This document shows positions 1-10,411 of a stretch of DNA of 64,000 bases, piece after piece (the first letter of the stretch is position 1; each line of letters begins with the position of its first letter). This stretch comes from Adineta vaga. Its lineage: Eukaryota; Rotifera. The DNA is taken from the NCBI GenBank assembly GCA_021613535.1, contig CP075493.1, positions 11,532,001-11,596,000 of the forward strand. The letters run 5' to 3'. Both the position numbers and the translations under genes were made by a program. The notes below the pieces were generated by a model. That model did no database searches. It was not told the origin of the DNA and saw nothing but the letters and a program-made list of their open reading frames with translations.

Positions 1-1430
1 TTCAGATTGATGATAATTTCAACTAAACATAAGAGATGATTTTATCTTCATTTAAAAGAATAGAACTCTCAAATTTATAATGCTATGCGATATGATCATT
101 GGGATACATGGAGCTCGGGTGTGAAAAACGAAATATAAGGATTGATTTTTTTAGTTCAAATGGCTCCTAAAAGATTTGCAAAATCATTCAATATAAACCA
201 CCAAAGAATGTCAGTTCTAAAAACCAGGCTTGAAATGTAGACCATCGTTCGATAGACATTAATAGGTGATTTGTTGCTAATGGTTTGTAACTCGTGTTGA
301 AATAATATAGCGGATAAGTATAAAAGCTACTGTTACTTCGTGGAAACCAAAATGATTGAGCCAAACATGTTCCATTCTCATCCATATACATAGCAAGTGT
401 TTGTGGATCATGATCTCCATCACCATATACTGTCAATTGTATAGAATTTAACAGGTATGTATCATTAAAAGTAATAAATATGTAATCTAATACATTATAA
501 CTGCCAAGTCTATTCCAGTAAGTGTAAATATCGTTATCAAAAGCACGCCACCATTCTATGCCCGAAGTATTAAATGACATATCCACATAGGAAAACTTTG
601 CAGGAAGAGTTCCAGTCATCACCGGCATTCTTACCACAGTCATGGCTAAATAAATAAGAAAACATGAACTAAATCGATCTGTAGGAAACGTATTGAAAAT
701 GAAATGAATGTCGTCTAATATCTGATGACGGAGAGAGTAGTGAGAAACTAAATGATACACTTACGTATACATGTCTTATTTTTTCGTGAACAAACAAGAT
801 TAAGATCATTGCGACATTGATCACTTGTGTTACACGAGACTCCACTCAGATATTGTGGTACACATGTTTTATTCTTCCACATAGTTCCAGTTGGACATTG
901 ACATTTTCCACATTGACAAGTCAGATTCAAAGCTTGATTACACCAAGTATCATCCTGACACGCCATTGTTGAATCGACATACAGTTGATTCAGACAACTA
1001 TCTTGATTATCATAAAAGGTGCCTGTTGGACATTGACAAGTGTTATTTCTGCATACAAGATATCGATCAGGATAACAATAATCACATGACTGATTGTAAG
1101 TCGATTTCACCAACCACACGACTAGTCGAAGTTGAAGCAACAATGGAAACAGTAGCAGAAGAGCCTTGATAGAGTTGACAGATGGATACATCATGGACGA
1201 ATGTGCGACATCGAGGATTTTGATGGCATAACAGAGCACATTTGAAAGCAGATAACCGATGAATATGTGTTAAGAAATTCAACTGCATTAACTGGAATAA
1301 AATCGACACCTTGCGTATGTAAGTCAGTATAAGATATCATATCCGTAGATATGATTCGAGCATGAACGAAAAGGAAAATAATGCAGCTATATCTCATTTT
1401 GAGTCTTTATTCAATAAACTGAGCTGCACA
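1..1430. repeat. Left arm of inverted duplication (partner 27415-28873)
   Basis: Read on the minus strand, this stretch repeats 27415-28873 almost base for base. Coordinates in the two arms sum to about 28873 at the outer end and 28846 at the inner end, so the left arm is 28 bases shorter. Identity by eye is very high through the gene and about 190 bases of 3' flank, and falls off just upstream of the start codon (about 1400-1430). The repeat runs to the window edge and may continue outside it. The arms are separated by about 26 kb holding unrelated genes, so this is a gene-sized inverted duplication and not a simple palindrome. Confidence 0.9.
188..1397 (-). pseudogene. Broken copy of PAN/EGF-like/discoidin-like secreted protein gene
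   Basis: Inverted twin of the intact gene at 27449-28686. The signal peptide, Cys-rich middle and discoidin-like 3' exon are all recognisable, but two deletions break the frame. Two bases are lost in the PAN-like domain at about 1245-1252. A further 26 bases are lost at about 1105, between two copies of ATCGACTT, one of which remains. The net shift of 28 bases leaves three overlapping partial reading frames (1191-1397, 748-1239, 188-760). The intron between the Cys-rich and discoidin-like exons (about 645-765) keeps its splice sites. The 3' exon is still fully open, which suggests recent damage. A shortened protein from an internal start cannot be excluded but would lack a signal peptide. Confidence 0.8.
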
Positions 1431-2076
1431 ACTGTAAGGAACAAAAACGAAATTCCATTTTTGTTTCTTTGTCGCAATGATATACCTTACTGTAGAATCT
1501 TTATTCCAATTGTTTTTCTTCAAAGTATGTATCCTCGAATAGCTGCAAATAACAAATGATTAGACAACAAAGAACAAATAAAAGCAAGACATCAGAGGTA
1601 AAACTATTTCCTGTTTGAAATGATACATGTAAAATACATGACTACTTATCTTTATCTAAATAAATTTCCATTCTTTATGAGAACATGTTTTTCCTACCGA
1701 AGTATCATTGAAAATATGTAATATAGTTATAGAGAAAAACAATTTTTTTAATAAGTTTTACTCAAAAATCCCAATACACTTTGTATACAAAATTTATATC
1801 ACACATGCAAATAAACAATAGATAGAGTAACAAAGAATTTATTTTCAATTAGATATGATAGATTGAATTTAAAAATATTGTTCTCTGTATATAATCACAG
1901 GATGTCAGTGATGATGACGAATAATAATAGTGGCATTGTTTGTCAACAGAGAAGAACAGAAAAATATCTTTCGTCTGTTATCTGCATCATCATCATACTT
2001 TTGATAAGAAAGTTTCTGTAAGACATTTTCTCCGTTTGCTCTATCATTCTTATTTGATTTAAAGACAAAAGAAAAT
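1431..2076. other. Intergenic region
   Basis: AT-rich spacer between the broken PAN/discoidin copy and the CHIC-like gene. Only short unsupported ORFs are present, and I see no RNA gene or repeat. Confidence 0.6.
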
Positions 2077-2842
2077 ATGTTTTCTACTTCTTTGTATCAA
2101 AATTCGATTCGTGTGTCAACTATTCAAAGTATGTAATCTTCCTGATTACGTTTTAACTTTATATTTTTTTATTTTCTAGCTGGCTGTGTAACAATAGAAT
2201 TTGATTCGTCTTATCCATTTCATTTAAGTGGTATTATTAATCGTGATGAATATCAAAAATCCATTCAACAACTCAATCGTGTTTTATCTTCAAAGAGAAT
2301 GATATTGATTGTTTCTATTATTTTCGGTTTGTGTTTAGTTATTGGAATGACCTTGACTATTCTTGGAGCTGTCTTACAAGAGAATAGTAGTGTAACTCAA
2401 TTTCCTCGAATAACAGGTTTTGGAATTATTTTGCTCTTTTGTGGATCATTTTTCTCATTGATTGGATTTTCTGTCATACAGCATCAACGTACGAAGCAAT
2501 TACAACACATAATTGCTCTCGAATCAATGAAATATTCATTACGAACACCAATACCATGCTGTTGGAGATTAGAAACAAAAATGAATTGGTGTGGAACAAC
2601 TGAAGATGGCCAATATAGACGTTTAATTTATTGTGTATGTATATATTTTATAAAAAATCGTCGAATTTAGGTCTTCTTCTTTGTTCTAGATAGTAATAGA
2701 TATTGGACGTTCTGAGATACCTTCCGGTAATCAACCATTTCATCCAGAGAATCAGCATCTATCCGAAACAACATCACTCATCAACGAAGAAACTGATCTA
2801 CCTCCACCTTATTCAAGTTTATCTACAAAATTTCATTGTTAA
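2077..2842 (+). CDS. CHIC/Erf4-like two-pass membrane protein with PPxY tail
   Basis: Three exons join in phase: 2077-2128, 2180-2634 and 2690-2842. The N-terminal part (about residues 19-55) has the Erf4/GOLGA7/CHIC pattern: an acidic-hydrophobic strand ending in FDSSYP, a Leu-x-Gly turn, then an EYQKSIQQLN helix. Two hydrophobic segments follow (about residues 57-80 and 92-115), then an RTKQL..LES..WRLE stretch that resembles the tail of CHIC proteins. CHIC proteins are palmitoylated peripheral or integral proteins of Golgi and plasma membrane, and Erf4 is the partner of a DHHC palmitoyltransferase. The last exon ends with a PPPY motif, a ligand for WW domains of NEDD4-type ubiquitin ligases. 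Family assignment rests on pattern, not on a search. The start is the first in-frame ATG of the open 5' exon. Confidence 0.65.
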
Positions 2843-2995
2843 CGTTGACAATGGCAACCTAGAAAAAGTGTTCTTTGTTTTTGTATGTAATGCAAATGAG
2901 AATTAAAAGAAATTCTTCCAAATGAAACTAATACGAGACATATCAAAGAATGAATTTCAAAAAGTTTTCTAAATTGTTTAAAGTACTAGTAATTA

Positions 2996-4069
2996 TTAAA
3001 TTGCTCGTTTAATGGTTGTCATAATCCAATCATAATAGTATGGAATGTTTATAAATACATCTGGCCATGTTGAATTCCATCCACAATCAACTGTTGCTGA
3101 TACAATACCTATCTGTTGCCAATAGTATGTTTCTGTGAACGGTATGCGTGTTCGTCGCATCAATGGACCACCACTATCACCATGACACACATGATGATTT
3201 GATTTGCCAATACACATTTGTCCTGGATGTGCAGGACTCGATTGTTGAAATAAATTGGAACAATTCGGATGTGATGTTGGAATATAAGCAAGTTTCACTT
3301 GTTGAAGATTCGATGGAAAGATCGTTGTGTTTGGTTGACCAGAGATTTTACCCCAACCAATCGCGACTAATTCTTCATTATCTTGTAAATGAGATGAATA
3401 TGGTGTTGCAAGACAAATAGGATGAATAATCGAATCAAAACGTAATGGTTGTTGAATAGTAAGAATTGCTATATCATTATGATAAAAAGCATTATAACCT
3501 TCATGAATATAAACATTGTTTACTTGATGACCGGATCTGAGCGAGAGGCTACTATTTAATCTATGTTGACCAGAAAATAAAAATATAAATGGTGGAAATG
3601 ATTGGTGAACACAATGAGCTGCCGTGAGAATATGTCGATCTGTTATTAAAGTTGCACCACATAGTGATACTGGTGTTTGATTTTTGTCAACAATAATTAA
3701 AAGCAATTGCCATGGCCAGGAATTTTTTCGTGCATTTTCTCCATTAGCAATTCGAGATGTTGACGACCTTTCATCATTAAATAATGGTTCAATTGATGGA
3801 CATCCACACTTACATGGTTCATATAAAGAAGTTATTGAAGCATTCTCTTCGAAAGAAACAGTTCGTCGAGCAGCTTTTAATCCAATTGTAAAAACCAACA
3901 CAATACTGATAATAAGTGCAATAATCAGAACAAGAGCAATAATAAAAAGTATGAGCGTACTTCCTTTAATACTATTATTCTTTTTCTCTGGCTCATACGG
4001 AGAATAACTTCTTTTCGATTCGTCCCTACGATCATTTTGATCGATAGAATATATTTGATGAGTTTGCAT
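2996..4069 (-). CDS. Type II transmembrane serine protease (S1 family)
   Basis: Intronless gene of about 357 residues. It has a short cytoplasmic N-terminus, one membrane segment (about residues 38-64), a Cys-rich stem, and an S1 peptidase domain beginning at the cleavage site R106/IANG. The catalytic triad is complete: His152 in TAAHC, Asp199 in NDIAIL and Ser299 in GDSGGPL. The residue equivalent to chymotrypsin 189, at the base of the S1 pocket, is His293 rather than the Asp of trypsins, so cleavage after Arg/Lys should not be assumed. The start is the first ATG; three codons upstream in frame lack one. The likely role is cell-surface proteolysis, as in TMPRSS/enteropeptidase-like proteins, with the zymogen tethered to the plasma membrane. 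Confidence 0.88.
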   Translation of the reverse strand: MQTHQIYSIDQNDRRDESKRSYSPYEPEKKNNSIKGSTLILFIIALVLIIALIISIVLVFTIGLKAARRTVSFEENASITSLYEPCKCGCPSIEPLFNDERSSTSRIANGENARKNSWPWQLLLIIVDKNQTPVSLCGATLITDRHILTAAHCVHQSFPPFIFLFSGQHRLNSSLSLRSGHQVNNVYIHEGYNAFYHNDIAILTIQQPLRFDSIIHPICLATPYSSHLQDNEELVAIGWGKISGQPNTTIFPSNLQQVKLAYIPTSHPNCSNLFQQSSPAHPGQMCIGKSNHHVCHGDSGGPLMRRTRIPFTETYYWQQIGIVSATVDCGWNSTWPDVFINIPYYYDWIMTTIKRAI

Positions 4070-4577
4070 TCGAATCAAAAAAACTTTTTATATGAAAATT
4101 TAGATTTGTACTATTGCATATATAGAGTAAAGAGACGAGGAAGATGAGATGATCAATGCTGTCTGCAAATCAACATATAATAATTCGTTCTTATTACAAT
4201 ATTATATCAACAATTATATTCTTTAGAATTTCGCATTTGCACTTCTATCAATCATATTATTGAAGGAGTTTCGTATATCATACAATTATGATTAGACTAA
4301 CAGTGTATATTAATGTGTATATCTTCGTTTTCGATAACAATTGCCTGAATATAAATGCATGCTTTCATCAAAGAGAGGAAAAGAAAAGTAAAAAAAATAA
4401 TATTTACTATCTGCATGTGATAAACGTATTTTTCTTTTACTTTCTGAATCATGACCATATAGTCTAAATAAAAAAACTGCAAAGCAAAAGAAAAAAACAT
4501 GTTTGCTTGTGCGCTGACACACTGAAATTTTTTCAAAAAAGGTTTTTTCTTTCAATAGAAATAAGTGCATCAATAAT
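4070..4577. other. Shared 5' region of divergent genes
   Basis: Spacer between the divergent protease (minus) and HEPN-MYND gene (plus). It is AT-rich, with a TATATA stretch near 4118 on the protease side. The minus-strand ORFs at 4297-4573 are low-complexity and show no family pattern. Confidence 0.5.
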
Positions 4578-7500
4578 ATGTCTAAGATTTCATCGGATGT
4601 TCGTAGTTATTTTAAATTGGATCTCCTATTACGACGTTCGTTTAATCCAGTTCGTCAACTGTTTATCAATCGTTATCCTCAATTAAGTGGTGGACAATCA
4701 TGGACTGATACAAGCGCATGTGGACAAGATTTTGTTACTAATGTTTTAAAAAAAAATAAAAAAATAAATTTAACACCGATACAAAAAACATCCATTGAGA
4801 ATGGTGATTCAAATGAATGGGATTTAAGTACATTTACTAATATCCTGTTATTCAGCAAGCGTCCTTCAACATTAAACACCACTGAAATACAGCAACTCGA
4901 TGAGGAAGATAAGCTTTTGGGAAAACTGAGAGATACTCGAAATAAGTTGGCTCATCATGCATCAAAATCTGTTGATATTGCTGAATTTAATCAATTGTGG
5001 ACGGATCTAGCAACAATTCTAGTTGCATGGGGTGAATCAGATACTGAAATAGATAAACTCAAGGACGATAGTGTCTTCGAACTGCCTAGCCAGGAAATTA
5101 ATGAAAATAATGCGAAAGAAGCAGAACGTTTCAATTTACTTGGTACTCAAGCTCACAAAGACAGTCAATTTTCTGACGCAATCACGTTTTTCACCAAGGC
5201 AACAGTTTTATCAGGTGTGGCGAATCATGATCGTGCTATTTTCTTTTCTAATATGGCTTCGAGTCGTCTTGCATTGTACGAACAACAAGCAAATGTTACC
5301 GGCCGATTTGAAGTTGGTAGTTCAATGGATGAACGATATCGTGCATTGAAAGATGCCAAAGAAGCACGAAATCTGTGGCCTTCATGGTGGAAAGGACATT
5401 TTCGTTTAGGAAAAGTTCGTGCTGCTTTGAATGAACATGAAAGAGCGATTAATTCATTCGAACGTGCATTGGCTCTCGATCCTACAAACAATGAGATAAA
5501 GAAAGCATTGGATGAAAGTCGTACGATATACGCGCGACAATCCTTGAACGATCATCTCAATCCAGAAATGAGACCAATGACGATGCCTGAACGATTGAAT
5601 GAAATGCAACAAAGATTCGGTACAACTCTAGAAGAAATACTCACTCCATTGCATTTTATTGAACACATTGATCCAGCTGTAGCGGATTTGACGCAAGGAC
5701 ACAGATACGAACATGGAGATATTGGTGTCAAACAAGATTATGAAACTGCTGCTAGATATTTTGCAAAAGCAGCAGGTCAAAATAATGCTGAAGGATTATA
5801 TAATTTAGCTCGATTGACTGATCTTGGTCGAGGAGTAAAGAAAGATCATGGTCTAGCTCTAAAACTTTATCAGCAAGCAGCTGCACAACCACCAATGTAT
5901 CCAAAACTAAAAACCTTTCGAAATCCAGGTGTAGGAGCAGCCGAACATGCTCTAGCTTTAAGTTATGCCGAGGGTGTTGTCGTTCATAAAAATCTACAAA
6001 CAGCTGTATATTGGTATGAGCGTGCTATTGGGAATGAATATGCTCCATCAGCTAATAATTTAGGCATAATGTACCACGAGGGTATTGGTGTCGATAAGAA
6101 TCTTCACAAAGCCGAACAATTATTTACAATGGCAGCTAAAAAAGGTTGTGCAAATGCTATGCAGAGTTTAGCGAAAATGTTACTGGATAAAAGTGAACTT
6201 CCAATGGCAAAGGTTTGGTTTGATCGAGCGTGCAAAGCAGGCAATATCATCACTCAAACTGAACGTGCTACATTTGAGAAACTTTTAGAACAAAAACAGC
6301 AAGAAATTGATCAAAATCCATCAAGTATTATGAAACAAACCGAAGATGAGACAAACAATTCAGAATCATTCGAGGAAAAACATACTTTTGATTATGATAT
6401 TTTAATTGAACATGCTAAACGTGGTTCAGTCACCGCAAAAAGAATGTGTGATGCTCTGGAACATTTACGCAAAGCAATAAGTATTATCCAGAAATCAGAA
6501 ACTTTAACAGAAAATGAAGAAGATACATTTGTACACGAATTATCTCTTTGTTTTCGTATTGAAAGTGTAGTTACTCAATTTCCTACTATGAAAGTTCATC
6601 AGAAAGCAGAAGAAATTGTTGATCGTGTACTTCATCGATGTACAACGGATAGAAAATCAATTCATGTTGACTCACAACTGGATGAAGATGTGCGGATATG
6701 TTATGCTGTCTTACATATGGATTCATCAAAAGAAATCGTTCAATTTCTTGGTCCATGTCAACAAAAATATCCGATCTCAACTTATTTTCTCCAGTTAAAT
6801 GCAATAGCAAACTGTTCACTAAAAGAATATGAGACCGTATTGTATATTATCAATACTGGATTGGAAATCGAGTCGGACAACCATGAATTATTGTATCATA
6901 GAGCAGTTGCATTGCGTTTAATAAAAAATGATATGAGCGAAACTATTAAAGCATATCAAGCATTTCTTAGAATTGCACCGAAAGATCATCGTAAAGTGCC
7001 TGAATCATATTATGCGATGGCGAGCTGTTATTTTGTACAAGAAAAACAACAAGATATTACCGATAATGTTAAGAAAACGTATCAACAAGGTATTGAAGCA
7101 GAGAATTGGCAACTACCATGCTTCTTACCGTATAAATCAAGCAGTAAAGTCGTTCTCGAGCAAATACTCAATGAAAAATCATCATTCGCAAACGTGAAAT
7201 CGTCAGCGTCTGTCAATAATAATAAATCACGATTAAAAGATCAGAATCGAATTGCAATTATATTAGAACAGCGTAAATGGCAAAACACATTGTTACAATC
7301 AGAAAGAAAATCATTTTCTGCTGTTGTACACACTACTCAGAAAGCTCGAGTGTCGCAACACACAATCAAATCGTTGATTGGATTGAAACCAATAACAATA
7401 CGAGAAATGAGTCCAATTAAAGATCATGTTTATGAAGGATATGTACTTTCTGTAACGATCATTGGACAGGCTTATGCATGGGAGCCATCCATTCATTTGG

Positions 7501-7853
7501 TGATTGAAGATGAACATCTTGATTGCATCAAAATATGTATTTATGGTTTTCCTGATGATCATGGAAAACATTTAATTAGTCAAACATTTCGAATCGGTGG
7601 TAAAATGAGTATTATCAATCCATATCTGCGAATACCACCAAGAGACGGAATACCAATAATTCGTATTGATGAGTTTTCATCAATTGTGATGCAAAATGAA
7701 TCTGAATACATAGTTAATATGTGTCGATGTTGTGGAGAAGGAAATGCTTCACAAGTTTGCAGTAGATGCAAAGAAGCATTTTATTGTTCAAAAGAATGTC
7801 AAACAATGGATTGGAAATTATACGAACATAAACTAATATGTATAAGACCATGA
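4578..7853 (+). CDS. HEPN-TPR-Sel1-MYND multidomain protein
   Basis: Single-exon gene of 1091 residues. Residues about 1-160 match the DZIP3-like HEPN domain, including a complete R-x4-H signature, RNKLAH at residues 121-126; this motif is catalytic in HEPN ribonucleases. TPR-type helices follow (about 180-310), then Sel1-like repeats (about 365-530, such as YEHGDIGVKQDYETAARYF), a second TPR-like helical region, and an all-beta-looking segment near 960-1040. A C-terminal MYND zinc finger (about 1048-1088) has its Cys and His ligands in order: C-x2-C, C-x2-C, C-x3-C, H-x3-C. The architecture suggests a cytoplasmic scaffold that joins a putative RNA-binding or RNA-cleaving head to a protein-binding zinc finger. 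Nuclease activity is inference from the motif only. Confidence 0.85.
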   Translation: MSKISSDVRSYFKLDLLLRRSFNPVRQLFINRYPQLSGGQSWTDTSACGQDFVTNVLKKNKKINLTPIQKTSIENGDSNEWDLSTFTNILLFSKRPSTLNTTEIQQLDEEDKLLGKLRDTRNKLAHHASKSVDIAEFNQLWTDLATILVAWGESDTEIDKLKDDSVFELPSQEINENNAKEAERFNLLGTQAHKDSQFSDAITFFTKATVLSGVANHDRAIFFSNMASSRLALYEQQANVTGRFEVGSSMDERYRALKDAKEARNLWPSWWKGHFRLGKVRAALNEHERAINSFERALALDPTNNEIKKALDESRTIYARQSLNDHLNPEMRPMTMPERLNEMQQRFGTTLEEILTPLHFIEHIDPAVADLTQGHRYEHGDIGVKQDYETAARYFAKAAGQNNAEGLYNLARLTDLGRGVKKDHGLALKLYQQAAAQPPMYPKLKTFRNPGVGAAEHALALSYAEGVVVHKNLQTAVYWYERAIGNEYAPSANNLGIMYHEGIGVDKNLHKAEQLFTMAAKKGCANAMQSLAKMLLDKSELPMAKVWFDRACKAGNIITQTERATFEKLLEQKQQEIDQNPSSIMKQTEDETNNSESFEEKHTFDYDILIEHAKRGSVTAKRMCDALEHLRKAISIIQKSETLTENEEDTFVHELSLCFRIESVVTQFPTMKVHQKAEEIVDRVLHRCTTDRKSIHVDSQLDEDVRICYAVLHMDSSKEIVQFLGPCQQKYPISTYFLQLNAIANCSLKEYETVLYIINTGLEIESDNHELLYHRAVALRLIKNDMSETIKAYQAFLRIAPKDHRKVPESYYAMASCYFVQEKQQDITDNVKKTYQQGIEAENWQLPCFLPYKSSSKVVLEQILNEKSSFANVKSSASVNNNKSRLKDQNRIAIILEQRKWQNTLLQSERKSFSAVVHTTQKARVSQHTIKSLIGLKPITIREMSPIKDHVYEGYVLSVTIIGQAYAWEPSIHLVIEDEHLDCIKICIYGFPDDHGKHLISQTFRIGGKMSIINPYLRIPPRDGIPIIRIDEFSSIVMQNESEYIVNMCRCCGEGNASQVCSRCKEAFYCSKECQTMDWKLYEHKLICIRP

Positions 7854-7990
7854 GCAAACAAAGTTGAATGGAATAGATGAATATATATTCATATAGATCA
7901 ATAAAAACGAATATGAGTAACAGAAATAACTTTTCGAATGACACTGTATCATAATGAAAGGAGAGAGATAGATGTTAATCATACAGCACG

Positions 7991-8575
7991 TTATTGTTTT
8001 TCATCATATTTATCTTCTTGAAACCAAGGATGATTTAATTCAGAACAATTGAGATATTGAAAATCAACTAAAGTATTGCCATGTCGCTTCGGAATACTTT
8101 CATTTGTGTTTTCTTTTCGTATGGCTGTGCATGCTAATAGAGCATTAGTCGTGCTTGAATATAATAAAGAAAAGTCAGTTATAGTTGCTTTAGTATTCGT
8201 TGAATGTGTTGTGTTTTGAATTATAAAACCGTATTGATGAATACTTTCATTTGTTATTTAATTGTGTACCTTGATAAACTAACCGTGAAGAATGCAAAGA
8301 GTCTTTCTTTAATTCTTTGACAATATCATTTTGAACTGTTTCATTTACATTTGCAAGACAAATATTTTTTATTATCATATTACATGAAATATTTCGCAAT
8401 AACGAGAACAGAAAATTGGCATTACTGGTGATTTATCCACCCAAACGAGCTGATGTATGATTGGTCGGATTTGCTTTTACCGAAATATTTTCTACCCAGC
8501 ATAGTTCATTATGATTGCAAGGACAATTCTCATCAAATATGACCGCATGATTGTAGAGGAATCGGAACAATCAAA
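7991..8575 (-). pseudogene. Unidentified gene relic, one in-frame stop and one frameshift
   Basis: The minus strand reads as protein-like sequence that no long ATG-started ORF captures. From about 8575 to 8270 one frame encodes a Cys-containing segment with the string CPCNHNELCW and Asn-rich sequon-bearing sequence. It is interrupted by a single TAA near 8435. After a one-base shift near 8255, a second frame stays open for about 85 codons and ends with TAA at 7991-7993, with the string FQYLNCSELNHPWF. Amino acid composition and sequons look like an extracellular domain. I do not recognise the family. The relic lies head to head with the LamG gene. A functional gene with unseen introns is possible, but the stop and the shift argue against it. 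Confidence 0.4.
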
Positions 8576-8656
8576 TGTCAATACTCGGTGAGAGAAAAAG
8601 TCATCTTGCGTTTGTATACATATCGTATCATTTTTAAAAAACAATGTTTGTGAGAG

Positions 8657-10411
8657 ATGTGTGCGTTTTTTCGCTTGTTTTCCTTTACCACGAAGCAATC
8701 GCTATGCAAAATAAGTATCATTAAAGATGTACGTTTAATATCTTCTGGAACTATCGTCAATGGTACAAATTATACATGTATCTGTACGATGTTAACATCG
8801 AATCAGAGCATTCAAGGATTTAATTATGTACGACAAAATGGTACATGCGAATTCTTTACAAATTATTCTTCATCATCCATTTATATCTTACAAAATGAAT
8901 CGAATAGTACATTCTATTTTCTACAATTACCACCTGTCATAACTGCCAATACTACGTACTCAACAATAACAACACAATTAACTACTGTTTTGACAACAAC
9001 TTTGGCAACAACAATACAGACGATCACTACTAAGTTACTTAATGCTGGTAAGTTTTTTTTCAACGTGATATCATTGATAAGAACGAGAGTATGTCTACAT
9101 ATAAGTATTCTGTTTGTATTATGAATCTTTTTAGTTACAACAGTAAATTCAATGCCTGTTATTTCAATCTTTTGGTCTTTTGATAATACTATCAGAGATC
9201 TGAATAATGCTTATATTAGTAATTCTAGTAGTATTACGTACTCTCCTCTTGGTATTACCGGTTATGGAGCAGCTTTGTCTCTTACTTATTTAGCAACATC
9301 TAACGTGATGGTATCGACACCTTATGTTAATCTTCAAAATCGAAGTTTCACTATTGATCTGTGGGCTAATCCTGCATCGGGAATGACTGTAAACGATTAT
9401 CCGTTCACAGTCATATGTCAAACAACATCACCGTATTATAGATGCATGCAAGCACTTCTTCGTAGAGGTACACCTATGCTCACATTCTATTATGCCGATT
9501 GTCAAAGTTCAAATAGTGTCAAAAATAGTACTTGGACACATCTTGCCTTCATTTACAATTATGTATCGAGTACAATGAGCCTTTATGTTAATGGATATCT
9601 TGATAAGAGTTTCAGTTCAATAGCATCTCCCTTTCAAGGTACGCCTAATACTACAATGATTATCGGTGGAGCTAAAGTTCTTAATATGTTTTATGAAGGT
9701 TTGATTGATCAACTTTCAATAGTAACACGAGTCAAAAGTGCTAGTGAAATCTTAAATGCAGCCACTCTTGTTGTCTACTATCCATTCATCAATCAAAATC
9801 TACTGGATTCTGGACCGAACTTTATTAATGGTACTGGAATTAACACCGCTTTTACAAATGGTCGTGTAGATGATGCAATCGTTTTTAATAAAACACCATC
9901 GTATATACAAATAGATAATCTTATACTACTCGGTACAAAAAATTGGCCCTACTCATTTGCATTTTGGATTTATGCATATTCAACACAAAATGGTACACTT
10001 ATTCATATGTATAGATCAAATTCATCAACAACAAATTGTCTTCCGATACTTGGTTTTTCTGCATCAGGTTCAATTGTAGCTCAATCATGGAATGGAACAC
10101 AAATTCGTACTATGACCGGTCCAGTAATCTTATCGAATACATGGGTTCATATTGCACATACATATTCATCAAATGGTACTGTTCGTCTGTACGTAAATGG
10201 TACAGTCGTAGCTAGTAATGGAATTTTATCACCAAATTTAGCAATTTCTCCTCCTGTGACTATTACACTTGGACACTGTGGAAATATAACTTTATGTTCT
10301 TGTCCATCGGGTGCTATTGTGTCAGGACAGTATTATGGATTAATCGATGAATTTCAATTGTATTCTCGTACACTCAATGCTAGTGAAGTATATACACTGG
10401 CATATCCTTAA
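8657..10411 (+). CDS. Surface/secreted protein with two LamG-like jellyroll domains
   Basis: Two exons join in phase 1: 8657-9047 and 9135-10411. The N-terminal part is rich in Asn, Ser, Thr and sequons, followed by a Thr-rich linker (about residues 95-130). Two concanavalin-A/LamG-like domains of about 200 residues each follow. Each has the FWSFDNT or VYYPF opening strand, a central SFTIDLWA or SFAFWIYA strand, a WTHLAF or WVHIAHT strand, an LYVNG strand, and a closing GLIDxxxxxxR turn. Such domains bind carbohydrates or other surface ligands. The start codon is uncertain because the first residues do not form a clear signal peptide, so an upstream exon may be missing. Confidence 0.75.

Noticed and set aside
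3148-4007. Plus-strand ORFs over the serine protease
   Set aside because: They lie antisense to a well-supported protease with complete motifs and have no features of their own.
4297-4573. Two overlapping minus-strand ORFs upstream of the HEPN-MYND gene
   Set aside because: Both are low-complexity Phe/Tyr/Lys sequence from AT-rich DNA, and their frames overlap each other.
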